Origin: an uncultured Riemerella sp. | Lineage (GTDB): Bacteria > Bacteroidota > Bacteroidia > Flavobacteriales > Weeksellaceae | Direction: 5' to 3' | Length of the DNA: 18,732 nt | Assembly: GCA_938037185.1 (NCBI GenBank) | Contig: CALHQK010000025.1 | Span: 1-18,732 of the forward strand | Shown: in pieces, positions 1-6,927 of the stretch | How the letters are laid out: each line of letters starts with the position of its first letter | Position numbering within the stretch: position 1 is the first letter of the stretch | The notes under the pieces: generated by a model | Database searches by the model: none | What the model was told of the DNA's origin: nothing | Seen by the model: the letters and a program-made list of their open reading frames with translations, nothing else | Translations under genes and position numbers: made by a program

Positions 1-72
1 ATCGGAGGAAGAAAGCGGAGAGTAAATTATCAAATCCTTAAAAATAAAAGCAAATATTTGAGAAAAATATAA
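1..72 (+). other. possible 3' end of a gene cut by the left edge
   Basis: Frame 1 is open from the first base to a TAA at 70-72 and would encode 23 mostly basic residues. A second frame, starting at base 3, is open to a TAA at 39-41 and is also Lys/Arg-rich. Either could be the tail of a toxin or immunity gene like those that follow, but there is too little sequence to choose. No start codon, hairpin or convincing promoter is visible in 73-129. Confidence 0.2.
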
Positions 73-129
73 CTTAGTTATAAAATCTACACCAGAAAAA
101 GATATATAAATAAGAATGGTAAAATAAAT

Positions 130-603
130 ATGTGGAATAAAATTAAAAGGTTATTTAAATTGAGCCAAAAAGAATATGCCTGTAATATCTATAAAATTGC
201 TACAGAGTATAAAATAATCACAGAATCAAAAACCAACACTGGATTATTCATGGAAGATGAACCTATATTTATAATTTCTATTTCTTCGCCTGAACAGGAA
301 ATAAGTGATAAAATATTTACATCGCTAAAAAGCAGTCGAGAAGGTATAAAATTTCCAGAAACCAAAGAGGAAATGAGAGAACGACAAAAAGAACATTTAA
401 AAAACATTAAGGAAAAATCATATTTAGGTCTATATAAAAACTCCACAAGTTGTTCTATACGATTAATAGGAAATATAATATCAATTACACCTTATATATT
501 TAATAAAAGATGGTTAGAATCTGTTGAAGAAAAAACTTTAAAAATAGAATATGATAATAATGAATTAGAAATCACAAGAAAAATAATAGAAATATTAAAA
601 TAA
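130..603 (+). CDS. hypothetical protein, possible orphan immunity protein
   Basis: A 157-residue acidic/basic mixed, probably cytosolic protein with no signal peptide or membrane segment. I do not recognise the family. It has alternating short beta-prone stretches (residues about 17-55), a strongly charged helical middle (about 75-97, rich in Glu, Lys and Arg), and a second beta-prone part (about 98-150). The ATG at 130 is the first in frame and has no Shine-Dalgarno sequence, which is normal for Bacteroidota. Base composition is markedly more AT-rich than the parE-parC region. It sits just before a toxin-tail remnant and another small ORF, an arrangement common for immunity genes left behind by toxin-tip exchange. 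The immunity role is inferred only from this context. Confidence 0.6.
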   Translation: MWNKIKRLFKLSQKEYACNIYKIATEYKIITESKTNTGLFMEDEPIFIISISSPEQEISDKIFTSLKSSREGIKFPETKEEMRERQKEHLKNIKEKSYLGLYKNSTSCSIRLIGNIISITPYIFNKRWLESVEEKTLKIEYDNNELEITRKIIEILK

Positions 604-650
604 AAACACAAAAAAACGATAATCTTCCAAATATATAGTTCTTATTATAA

Positions 651-797
651 ATAAGATATAATAAAGCAGAGGATAGTAATAGACAGATGCGGCTAATAAT
701 AAAAAAAGAAATAGGTTATGGACAAGGAGTAGAACATACAAAGGGAGCCAGACCAAGTACAAGAAAAAGACATGGAGAAGGAATGGTTAGAAAATGA
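651..797 (+). pseudogene. remnant of polymorphic-toxin C-terminal tail
   Basis: After a TAA at 648-650 the frame is open to a TGA at 795-797 and encodes about 48 residues with no proper start; the first ATG is at 687. The final 25 residues contain GYGQGVEH followed by GARPSTRKRHGEG. A Gly-Ala-Arg-Pro-Ser-Thr motif followed by a basic run and His is, from memory, a common ending of Rhs/polymorphic toxin polypeptides in Bacteroidota and Firmicutes. The stretch is therefore read as the 3' tip of a toxin gene that has lost its body. Its stop overlaps or closely precedes the next ORF, as expected for a toxin-immunity pair. A short expressed peptide from ATG 687 cannot be excluded. Confidence 0.5.
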
Positions 798-1332
798 AGA
801 GATAGAGGAGGAGAAAAAGGAGATGCAAGAAGAGAACGATATAAATAAACGGATTATAAAAGTTAAGATTAACAGATACCCTAACGCCATTAGTGGAGTT
901 TATTTATACGAAAACGAGGAATTTGTGGTTATGTTAAATAATCCTATAGACTATGTTATTGATGGAATTTACTTTATCAATAAAAATTATATAAAGAATA
1001 TAGAAATAGATCAAGATATAATAAGTAATAAAATATTATTACACAAAGCATCTTTGTATAATACAGATAATATGAATTTTTCTAATTTAAAAAAAATACT
1101 CCAACATTTACTAAATAAACAACAACTGATAGAATTTTATTTAGATAAGCAATCTTATACCTTAATAGGAAGAATTATATCTATTGATAATAAAGTCATT
1201 AAAGTAAATTTAGTTGATACCCAGAGTTCTTTTCTTAAAAAGGAAAAAATTAGCTATAATAAGATTAGAATTTTGGCAATAAACACAGATTATGTAGATG
1301 CATTAGAATGGTATAGTAAGCATAAAGAATAA
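772..1332 (+). CDS. hypothetical protein, candidate immunity protein with duplicated beta-barrel fold
   Basis: The protein has 186 residues if it starts at ATG 772. Residues 1-22 are almost entirely Glu/Lys and overlap the preceding toxin tail in another frame. The ATG at 823 (Met18), preceded by a purine-rich GGAG stretch, is a good alternative start and would remove the overlap. The rest falls into two similar halves, about 28-80 and 117-172. Each contains a strand pattern with a Gly-Val or Gly-Arg turn followed by alternating hydrophobics, which suggests tandem SH3- or Sm-like barrels. There is no signal peptide or membrane span. Its position directly behind a toxin-type tail suggests it neutralised that lost toxin. 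The family is not recognised, so the function is inference from position only. Confidence 0.6.
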   Translation: MEKEWLENEEIEEEKKEMQEENDINKRIIKVKINRYPNAISGVYLYENEEFVVMLNNPIDYVIDGIYFINKNYIKNIEIDQDIISNKILLHKASLYNTDNMNFSNLKKILQHLLNKQQLIEFYLDKQSYTLIGRIISIDNKVIKVNLVDTQSSFLKKEKISYNKIRILAINTDYVDALEWYSKHKE

Positions 1333-1394
1333 TCTTTTGAGTTCCATTCCTTTGTTTTGATAAAAATAAAACAGCATTTTTTAGTAAATTAAAA

Positions 1395-1427
1395 GGACTT
1401 TACAATCATTGCAAAGTCCCTATTTTT
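1395..1427. terminator. bidirectional intrinsic terminator between the 186-aa ORF and ssrA
   Basis: GGACTTT at 1395-1401 pairs with AAAGTCC at 1413-1419, leaving an 11-nt loop. On the plus strand the stem is followed by CTATTTTTAG, and on the minus strand by TTTTAATTT. It can therefore end both the plus-strand ORF ending at 1332 and the minus-strand tmRNA transcript. Confidence 0.7.
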
Positions 1428-1467
1428 AGTTCTTTATTTCTGTAATACATTGATTTACAGAATGCTG

Positions 1468-1865
1468 TGGAGCTGGAGGGATTCGAACCCTCGTCCAAAC
1501 AAGCAACAAATAAACTTTCTACATGCTTATTTTGTTATTATTTTTCGACATAAAGCAGAGAACAAACACCCAACTTTATGCTTATCTTCTAAATTTTTTC
1601 GTCCTTTGGTCAAAGCTCCCAAAGGCTTATTTCCGCATTTCCTATGCCCCAGAATCGGACGCCGCAGAACGGAGCTTCCGTGAGACATCTTGTTTCCTTA
1701 CTATACTTCGGGAAAAACGCTAATCTTACTATACTTCGGATTAAGCAGCAAGAGCATACTCTTCGTTGCCAGTTAAAATTTGTAGCAAGGGATTAAAGAG
1801 ATCGCGCTACGGTTCTCTGCATGCTTATTTACCCATTGGTCTTGCTGTCGAAACCAGTCAGCCCC
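1468..1865 (-). ncRNA. ssrA: transfer-messenger RNA (tmRNA)
   Basis: Read on the minus strand, the RNA begins GGGGCTGACTGGTTTCGACA, the hallmark 5' end of tmRNA. It ends in a T-arm with GGTTCGAATCC and an acceptor strand AGCTCC that pairs with GGGGCT. The discriminator A is at 1468 and the next bases are CAG, so CCA is not encoded and must be added after transcription. The mRNA-like part encodes the tag GNEEYALAA at 1770-1744 with a TAA stop at 1743-1741. It tags polypeptides from stalled ribosomes for proteolysis and releases the ribosome. Its length of about 398 nt is normal for a one-piece tmRNA. A TAnnTTTG promoter box lies just upstream, and the rhomboid gene ends only 54 bp before it. 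Confidence 0.95.
1697..1739 (-). repeat. 15-nt direct repeat inside the tmRNA
   Basis: The sequence CTTACTATACTTCGG occurs at 1697-1711 and again, identically, at 1725-1739, 28 nt apart. On the RNA strand this places two copies immediately after the tag stop codon, where the pseudoknot domain begins. It may be a duplicated pseudoknot strand; the structure was not modelled. Confidence 0.6.
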
Positions 1866-1880
1866 GTGGATATAATTTTG

Positions 1881-1912
1881 CAAATTTATAGAATTATTAT
1901 TAAATAAATAAA
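1881..1912 (-). promoter_or_regulatory. candidate ssrA promoter
   Basis: On the minus strand TAAATTTG (1888-1881) matches the Bacteroidota -7 consensus TAnnTTTG exactly. TTTA (1912-1909) lies 20 nt upstream, a three-of-four match to the -33 TTTG. Transcription would start about 10 nt before the mature tmRNA 5' end at 1865. Confidence 0.5.
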
Positions 1913-1919
1913 ATTTAAG

Positions 1920-2561
1920 CTAAAATTTATCTTTTTTAATGAAAATTCTATACGCCATATAGCCCAGAGGGAGGGACATCGCAGTGAGATAAGGCCAGTT
2001 TTGAATAAGCGTTGAAGGAGATTGAACAGCCACAAAAATCAATCCAAAAACAGCCCCGCCCAAGTGGGCAGAATGCCCAGTATTGTCCCATTGTTTAGGG
2101 TAAAGCATCATATAAACAGAATATCCGAAGTATAAAGTTCCAAAAACCCATCCTGGTAGGAAATTGATTTCTATTTCATTTGGAGCGACTGCTATAGCAG
2201 AAAAAATAATACCAGAAATAGCCCCTGATGCGCCGACAGCAGAGTACCAATACCGATTTTTATAAATGTAAAGGCTCAGTAAATTTCCTAAAAGCAGAGA
2301 ACCTAAATAAATAGAAATAAACCCAAAATTGCCAAAGAAAAAAACTACAATTCCCTGAAATAGGTATAAAGATAACATGTTGAAAAACAAATGCATAAAG
2401 TCTGCATGTAGAAATCCCGATGACAGCACCCGAATATATTCTTTTCGGGTTTTTATCATTGAGATATTGAACTTATATTTTTCAAAAAAGTTTTTGTCTT
2501 CTATGCCTTTATAACTTATCACAATCGTGATAATGATGATAAATAGAGCTATTGGAAACAT
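1920..2561 (-). CDS. rhomboid family intramembrane serine protease
   Basis: A 213-residue polytopic membrane protein that would cleave transmembrane substrates within the bilayer. The rhomboid signature is complete: an HxxxN motif at His57-Asn61 in the second membrane segment, the catalytic GASG with Ser112, and AHLGG with catalytic His166 preceded by His163. About six hydrophobic segments can be drawn: 1-17, 57-75, 78-98, 106-126, 135-153 and 166-205 (the last possibly two). The size fits the compact six-TM bacterial rhomboids such as GlpG without its cytoplasmic domain. It starts 14 bp after parC ends and is the last gene of the parE-parC unit, so it is probably co-transcribed. Its substrate cannot be told from sequence. 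Confidence 0.9.
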   Translation of the reverse strand: MFPIALFIIIITIVISYKGIEDKNFFEKYKFNISMIKTRKEYIRVLSSGFLHADFMHLFFNMLSLYLFQGIVVFFFGNFGFISIYLGSLLLGNLLSLYIYKNRYWYSAVGASGAISGIIFSAIAVAPNEIEINFLPGWVFGTLYFGYSVYMMLYPKQWDNTGHSAHLGGAVFGLIFVAVQSPSTLIQNWPYLTAMSLPLGYMAYRIFIKKDKF

Positions 2562-2575
2562 TGTTTTCTAATATT

Positions 2576-5131
2576 TTAAAATAATTCTCCTATAACTCCA
2601 TCTTCTGGAATATCCATTTCTTCCTGCTGCACAGGCTCTTCTTCCTCCTCTTCCTTCGGTTCAGGAATTGTGATATTTATGGATTTTATTTTCTCTTTTA
2701 CGAACTGATTTCCCATCGCTTTTATCCCTTTTATGGAAATAAAGTCATCAATATCAATGGTTTCTGGCTCTTTTTCCTTTCCGTTTTTATCTTTCGCAAA
2801 GATAATTTCCGCTGTGCAGCCATCGCTGGTTCCCACAAATTCTATGAAGGATTTAGGATGCTCACTCGGCATAAAGTTCTGAATATTAGCCGTGTTTTCT
2901 AATAAAAATCGTTTAATGAAATAAATATCCTTTTCGCCGTCATAATAAATGCACGAAACAGCCTGTTCTGGATGCCATTTTTCCAAAATCAGATAATCAT
3001 CATCAAAACGATTCATCAGGTCAAATGAAATTAGTTTTGCTTCTCCTTTGGTATTGATAGTCAGTATTTTATCATCACCTTTAAAGCTGCCGAGCAGAAC
3101 TCCTCTGCCTTCTACATTCAGCCTTCTTACGCTTTCATCAAACCAAATTTTTCTCGGAGCCAGCGTGGAGATGCCTTCTTCTTTTAGTTCTATTTTTTTA
3201 ACGGCATATTTCGTTACGAGATTTCCTTTGGAATCACGCCCTTTTATCGCTAAATCAGAGAAATCTATATCGATTCTATTTTTTCTGATTCTGGCATTAG
3301 GTTTTAGTAAAACACTGATGATTTCGGCCTCTCCATTTGGATTTGCAGAAAAATACAGCACTTCCGAGCCTTTTACATCCGAAGCAAGTTTGTATTCATT
3401 ATTTCGGATAACTCCCGTTACCGAGAACCTTTTCATGTAATATGGGCCGTCTTTTCCCTCGCGGTAGACCATGTTATAAACGGTTCGCTTGTCGTTCTTT
3501 TTCCATACGCCCACATGCAGAATATCTTTTCCGATGAAGGTTTTTGCTTCCACTTTGGTGACTTGCATCGTTCCATCTTTTCGGAAAGTGATGATGTCAT
3601 CTAAATCTGAACAGTCAAAAACATATTCATCTTTTTTGAGCGAAGTTCCGATGAATCCTTCGGCTCTGTTGATGTAGAATTTTTCGTTTGCTACCGCTAC
3701 ATTGGTCGCATCTATGTTGTCAAAAACACGAATTTCCGTACGGCGAGGCTTGTCTTTTCCATATTTTTTCTGAATGTTTTGGAAATAATTGATGGCATAA
3801 TCCACCAAGTTTTCCAAATCATGTTTCACCTGCTCCATTCTGTCCTCCAGTGCAGCGATGTTTTCCAGCGCTTTATCTCTATCATAGCGCGAAATTCTCA
3901 TGAAAGGAAGCTCTGTCAGTCGGGCAATATCCTCCGTAACTACCTCACGCATAAGGTTTTTGATAAATGGCTTTAAAGCTTTGTCAATCGCCGAATAAAC
4001 TTCCTCTTTGCTGGTTTTACCTTTGATTTCTTGGTAAATTTCATTCTCGATGAAGATTTTTTCCAAACTCGCAAAATGCCATTTTTCCTGAAGTTCGTGC
4101 AGTTCTATTTCCAGCTCTTTTTTCAGAAGAGAAACCGTTTGGTCTGTGTTGTATTTCAGTATTTCCGAAACCGAAAGGAACATCGGTTTGTCTCCTACGA
4201 TTACACAGGCGTTCGGCGAAATAGAAACTTCGCAGTCCGTGAAAGCATACAGGGCATCTATCATCATATCTGGCGAAACATCATTAGCCAGTAAGATGTT
4301 GATTTCCACTTCATCAGAAGTATTGTCCTCTATCTTTTTGATTTTAATTTTGCCCTTTTCGTTAGCCTTTAAAATGCTGTCAATCAGGTCTCCTGTATTT
4401 TTAGAAAAAGGTAACTCGGTGATGCATAGAGTGTTTTTGTCTTTTTGAATAATTCTGGCTCTTGCACGGATTTTCCCGCCTCTTTTTCCATCATTATAGT
4501 TGGAAACATCCAGAAGCCCTGCTGTAAGGAAATCAGGGTAAAGCTGGAAACTTTTTCCTTTTAGATAAAGAATGGAAGCGTCCAATAACTCATTGAAATT
4601 GTGAGGCATAATCTTAGTAGAAAGCCCCACACCAATACCTTCCACGCCTTGTGCAAGAAGCAGCGGGAATTTCACAGGAAGATCCACAGGCTCGTTGTTT
4701 CTTCCGTCATAGGATTTTACCCATTCCGTGGTTTTAGGGTTAAAAACCACCTCCAAAGCGAAAGGAGTGAGCCTCGCTTCGATGTATCTTGCTGCCGCTG
4801 CTGAGTCTCCTGTGTAGATGTTTCCCCAGTTTCCCTGAGTGTCTATCAGGAGTTCTTTCTGACCAATCTGCACCATGGCATCCGTGATGGAGGCATCCCC
4901 ATGCGGGTGGTATTTCATGGTGTTTCCCACTATATTTGCCACCTTGTTGTATCTTCCATCTTCCAGCTCGCGCATGGAGTGCATGATACGGCGCTGAACG
5001 GGCTTAAAACCATCATAAACAGATGGAATGGCACGGTCTAAAATCACATAAGAGGCGTAATCAAGAAACCAATCTTGATAAAGCCCAGATATTTTTTTTA
5101 AAGTTTCTTCTTTATGTTTGTTTTCTTGCAT
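2576..5131 (-). CDS. parC: DNA topoisomerase IV subunit A
   Basis: An 851-residue subunit that cuts and rejoins DNA in type IIA topoisomerase IV, mainly for chromosome decatenation. The N-terminal winged-helix/tower part contains KPVQRRIMHSM (43-53), HPHGDASI (75-82) and the active-site Tyr116 in AAARYIEAR. A long coiled-coil segment follows (about 340-460), then a beta-pinwheel-like C-terminal domain (about 480-800). No clear GyrA box is visible in that domain, which favours ParC over GyrA, and the tail is very acidic (Glu-rich, about 820-851). The residue aligned with E. coli ParC Ser80 is Ala, with Ser next to it and Asp84 at the acidic quinolone-water position. It shares a minus-strand unit with parE, two genes upstream. 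Its start abuts the end of the DUF389 gene with no gap. Confidence 0.95.
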   Translation of the reverse strand: MQENKHKEETLKKISGLYQDWFLDYASYVILDRAIPSVYDGFKPVQRRIMHSMRELEDGRYNKVANIVGNTMKYHPHGDASITDAMVQIGQKELLIDTQGNWGNIYTGDSAAAARYIEARLTPFALEVVFNPKTTEWVKSYDGRNNEPVDLPVKFPLLLAQGVEGIGVGLSTKIMPHNFNELLDASILYLKGKSFQLYPDFLTAGLLDVSNYNDGKRGGKIRARARIIQKDKNTLCITELPFSKNTGDLIDSILKANEKGKIKIKKIEDNTSDEVEINILLANDVSPDMMIDALYAFTDCEVSISPNACVIVGDKPMFLSVSEILKYNTDQTVSLLKKELEIELHELQEKWHFASLEKIFIENEIYQEIKGKTSKEEVYSAIDKALKPFIKNLMREVVTEDIARLTELPFMRISRYDRDKALENIAALEDRMEQVKHDLENLVDYAINYFQNIQKKYGKDKPRRTEIRVFDNIDATNVAVANEKFYINRAEGFIGTSLKKDEYVFDCSDLDDIITFRKDGTMQVTKVEAKTFIGKDILHVGVWKKNDKRTVYNMVYREGKDGPYYMKRFSVTGVIRNNEYKLASDVKGSEVLYFSANPNGEAEIISVLLKPNARIRKNRIDIDFSDLAIKGRDSKGNLVTKYAVKKIELKEEGISTLAPRKIWFDESVRRLNVEGRGVLLGSFKGDDKILTINTKGEAKLISFDLMNRFDDDYLILEKWHPEQAVSCIYYDGEKDIYFIKRFLLENTANIQNFMPSEHPKSFIEFVGTSDGCTAEIIFAKDKNGKEKEPETIDIDDFISIKGIKAMGNQFVKEKIKSINITIPEPKEEEEEEPVQQEEMDIPEDGVIGELF

Positions 5132-6421
5132 TTATTTTGTGTTTATCAGTCTGATATTTTGGTCGTTTAACTTAGTTTGAAGCCATTTTTTCAGCTTTTC
5201 TTCATCCAGCTTCTCTTTTTCTTTGATTTGGTAAATGACAGTATTTTCTTGTTTACGCGAATCTTTTTCGTAACTATTTAGTTTTCCGATAGATATGTTT
5301 TCTACCTCTGGGAAAATGATTCTGAGTTCTTTGATGAGTTGTCGGTCATCAAATTTGTATTCATTCAGTTCCGAAGTAAGATTTTGGATGATGATATCTT
5401 TTTCCGAGAAATTCTTGTTCTGCTGGTTGATTTCAGCTAAAATCTCACTTTTTAGATTAGATGAATTATTTTTTATCAAGAGTTTTGTATCCTTGATTTC
5501 ATAGCTGTCGGCAAGTTTTTTGTTAAGCGCCTGAATTTCAATACTGTCCATTCGCTGGTGTAGTAAAACCAATTCTATGGTTTTGGGCGTATCATTTTTA
5601 TTTATTTTCTTATAAATCACCGTGTGCCCTCTGTCTGTAAATTCGTTTTTGATGAAATTTTCTACATTTTTTGTGTATTTATTATCACTAATGAGACGGT
5701 AAGCCAAGAAAATACTTGGAACAATCATAATAGTAAACAAAATATAGATGGAATATTTTACTTTTCTGTCAAATTTTTTATCCTGAGTAGAAACAGGTTT
5801 GTATTTAAGGAATTTAACAATAGTAAATGTAGCAATAGCGATGAAGAAGCAGTTGATAGAATATAAATATAAAGCTCCAGCAAAAAATTTAAAATTAAAA
5901 GTCGCCAGCCCAAAACCTGCCGTACAAAGAGGCGGCATAAGCGCTGTGGCAATAGCTACCCCAGGGATAGGGTTTCCTTTTTCTACACGAGTGATAGAAA
6001 TTATTCCTACAATTCCACCAATGAAAGCAATCAAGACATCATAAATATTAGGTGATGTTCTGGCTAAAATCTCAGACTGAGCTTCTTTAAAGGGACTGAG
6101 AGTAAAGTAAATCGCAGAGACTAAAAGACTCACGATAGTAGCCGTAAGTAGGTTTTTTCCTGATTTTTTTAGAAGAGTTAAATCATAAATGGCAAGGGCA
6201 ACCCCAATTCCTACAATAGGTCCCATAAGTGGAGAAATCAGCATGGCGCCGATAATTACGGCTGTGGAATTGACATTCAGACCAATAGATGCAATGAAGA
6301 TAGCACAAGCTAAAATCCAAAGATTAGCCCCTTTGAATGAAATGTTTTTTAAGATATCTTGTAAAACCTTGTCTTGTTTTTCTTCTCCTTCGTGTAGGTT
6401 AAATAAATTATGTCGTTTCAT
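5132..6421 (-). CDS. DUF389 / TIGR00341 family membrane protein
   Basis: A 429-residue inner-membrane protein of unknown biochemical role. The N-terminal half has about six hydrophobic segments (about 34-52, 56-80, 90-108, 126-145, 155-175, 178-203) plus one more near 226-245. It carries the family-typical small-residue motif with IGAMLISPLMGPIVG (57-71) and ALMPPLCTAGFGLA (160-173). Residues about 246-429 form a soluble, charged, partly coiled domain. DUF389 proteins are widespread and have no established function; a transport or channel role is only a guess. The gene is locked between the small membrane protein gene (2 bp) and parC (0 bp), so it must share their transcript, although no functional link to topoisomerase IV is known to me. 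Confidence 0.85.
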   Translation of the reverse strand: MKRHNLFNLHEGEEKQDKVLQDILKNISFKGANLWILACAIFIASIGLNVNSTAVIIGAMLISPLMGPIVGIGVALAIYDLTLLKKSGKNLLTATIVSLLVSAIYFTLSPFKEAQSEILARTSPNIYDVLIAFIGGIVGIISITRVEKGNPIPGVAIATALMPPLCTAGFGLATFNFKFFAGALYLYSINCFFIAIATFTIVKFLKYKPVSTQDKKFDRKVKYSIYILFTIMIVPSIFLAYRLISDNKYTKNVENFIKNEFTDRGHTVIYKKINKNDTPKTIELVLLHQRMDSIEIQALNKKLADSYEIKDTKLLIKNNSSNLKSEILAEINQQNKNFSEKDIIIQNLTSELNEYKFDDRQLIKELRIIFPEVENISIGKLNSYEKDSRKQENTVIYQIKEKEKLDEEKLKKWLQTKLNDQNIRLINTK

Positions 6422-6423
6422 GC

Positions 6424-6915
6424 TTAGTTATCGTCGTTATCGCTGTTTTCTTTGTTGGCTTTTATTGTTCGTTGTAAAGAAAGTTTCAAATCCCTTATTT
6501 CACTGCTTGTAAGGTAGGAAATATCGTATTTTAGGACAATTTCATTTTTCTTTCTGCTCGTTATTTTTATGTGAAGTCTTTTGAACAGAACAGCATCAGT
6601 AATATCAAAAGAAATCAGTTTGTATTTAGGGAATTCATCTCTTGCCTCTCTTCCTAAAAAAGGAATTATGCTGTAATTTCTGAAATTGAGAGCTTCGCCA
6701 TCGCTGTCGTATTCAAAAATTTGTCTGCCGCGCAGATAGAGGATAATGTAAATAGCCCCTCCTAAAAGAATAAGCGATGTACTCGCCATTTTCCCAAAAA
6801 CAGGAAGTTTGATGATATTTAGAAAAGCCATCATACAACCGATGATAAGGCATAGTGTAGCGAAAGTCAAAGTAAAATTATACAGCGGAGCTTTGTTTTT
6901 GTTGGTAAGTCTCAT
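6424..6915 (-). CDS. small two-TM membrane protein with PH-like soluble domain
   Basis: A 163-residue protein not recognised by name. Two hydrophobic segments near residues 14-35 and 44-62 form a hairpin, followed by a cytosolic domain of about 90 residues (68-155) made of alternating beta-prone stretches and a terminal helix. This resembles the bacterial PH/YdbS-like layout seen in many small flavobacterial membrane proteins. The C-terminus is hydrophilic (Asn/Asp/Lys-rich). It lies 12 bp after parE and 2 bp before the DUF389 gene on the same strand, so it is translated from the topoisomerase IV transcript. It could work with the DUF389 protein as a membrane pair, but nothing in the sequence proves this. 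The PH-like assignment is a fold impression, not a motif match. Confidence 0.7.
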   Translation of the reverse strand: MRLTNKNKAPLYNFTLTFATLCLIIGCMMAFLNIIKLPVFGKMASTSLILLGGAIYIILYLRGRQIFEYDSDGEALNFRNYSIIPFLGREARDEFPKYKLISFDITDAVLFKRLHIKITSRKKNEIVLKYDISYLTSSEIRDLKLSLQRTIKANKENSDNDDN

Positions 6916-6927
6916 TTATTTTAATTT

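Noticed and set aside
1371..1468. ACAGCATT (1371-1378) and AATGCTGT (1461-1468) as an att-like pair beside ssrA
   Set aside because: It is inverted rather than direct, only 8 bp long, and no integrase or duplicated tmRNA 3' end is in view.
1450..1723. Two overlapping plus-strand open frames
   Set aside because: They lie antisense to the tmRNA, whose structural sequence explains the lack of stops; no start context or protein likeness.
3048..4804. Several plus-strand open frames within parC
   Set aside because: They are antisense shadows of a strongly conserved gene, without plausible starts or recognisable products.
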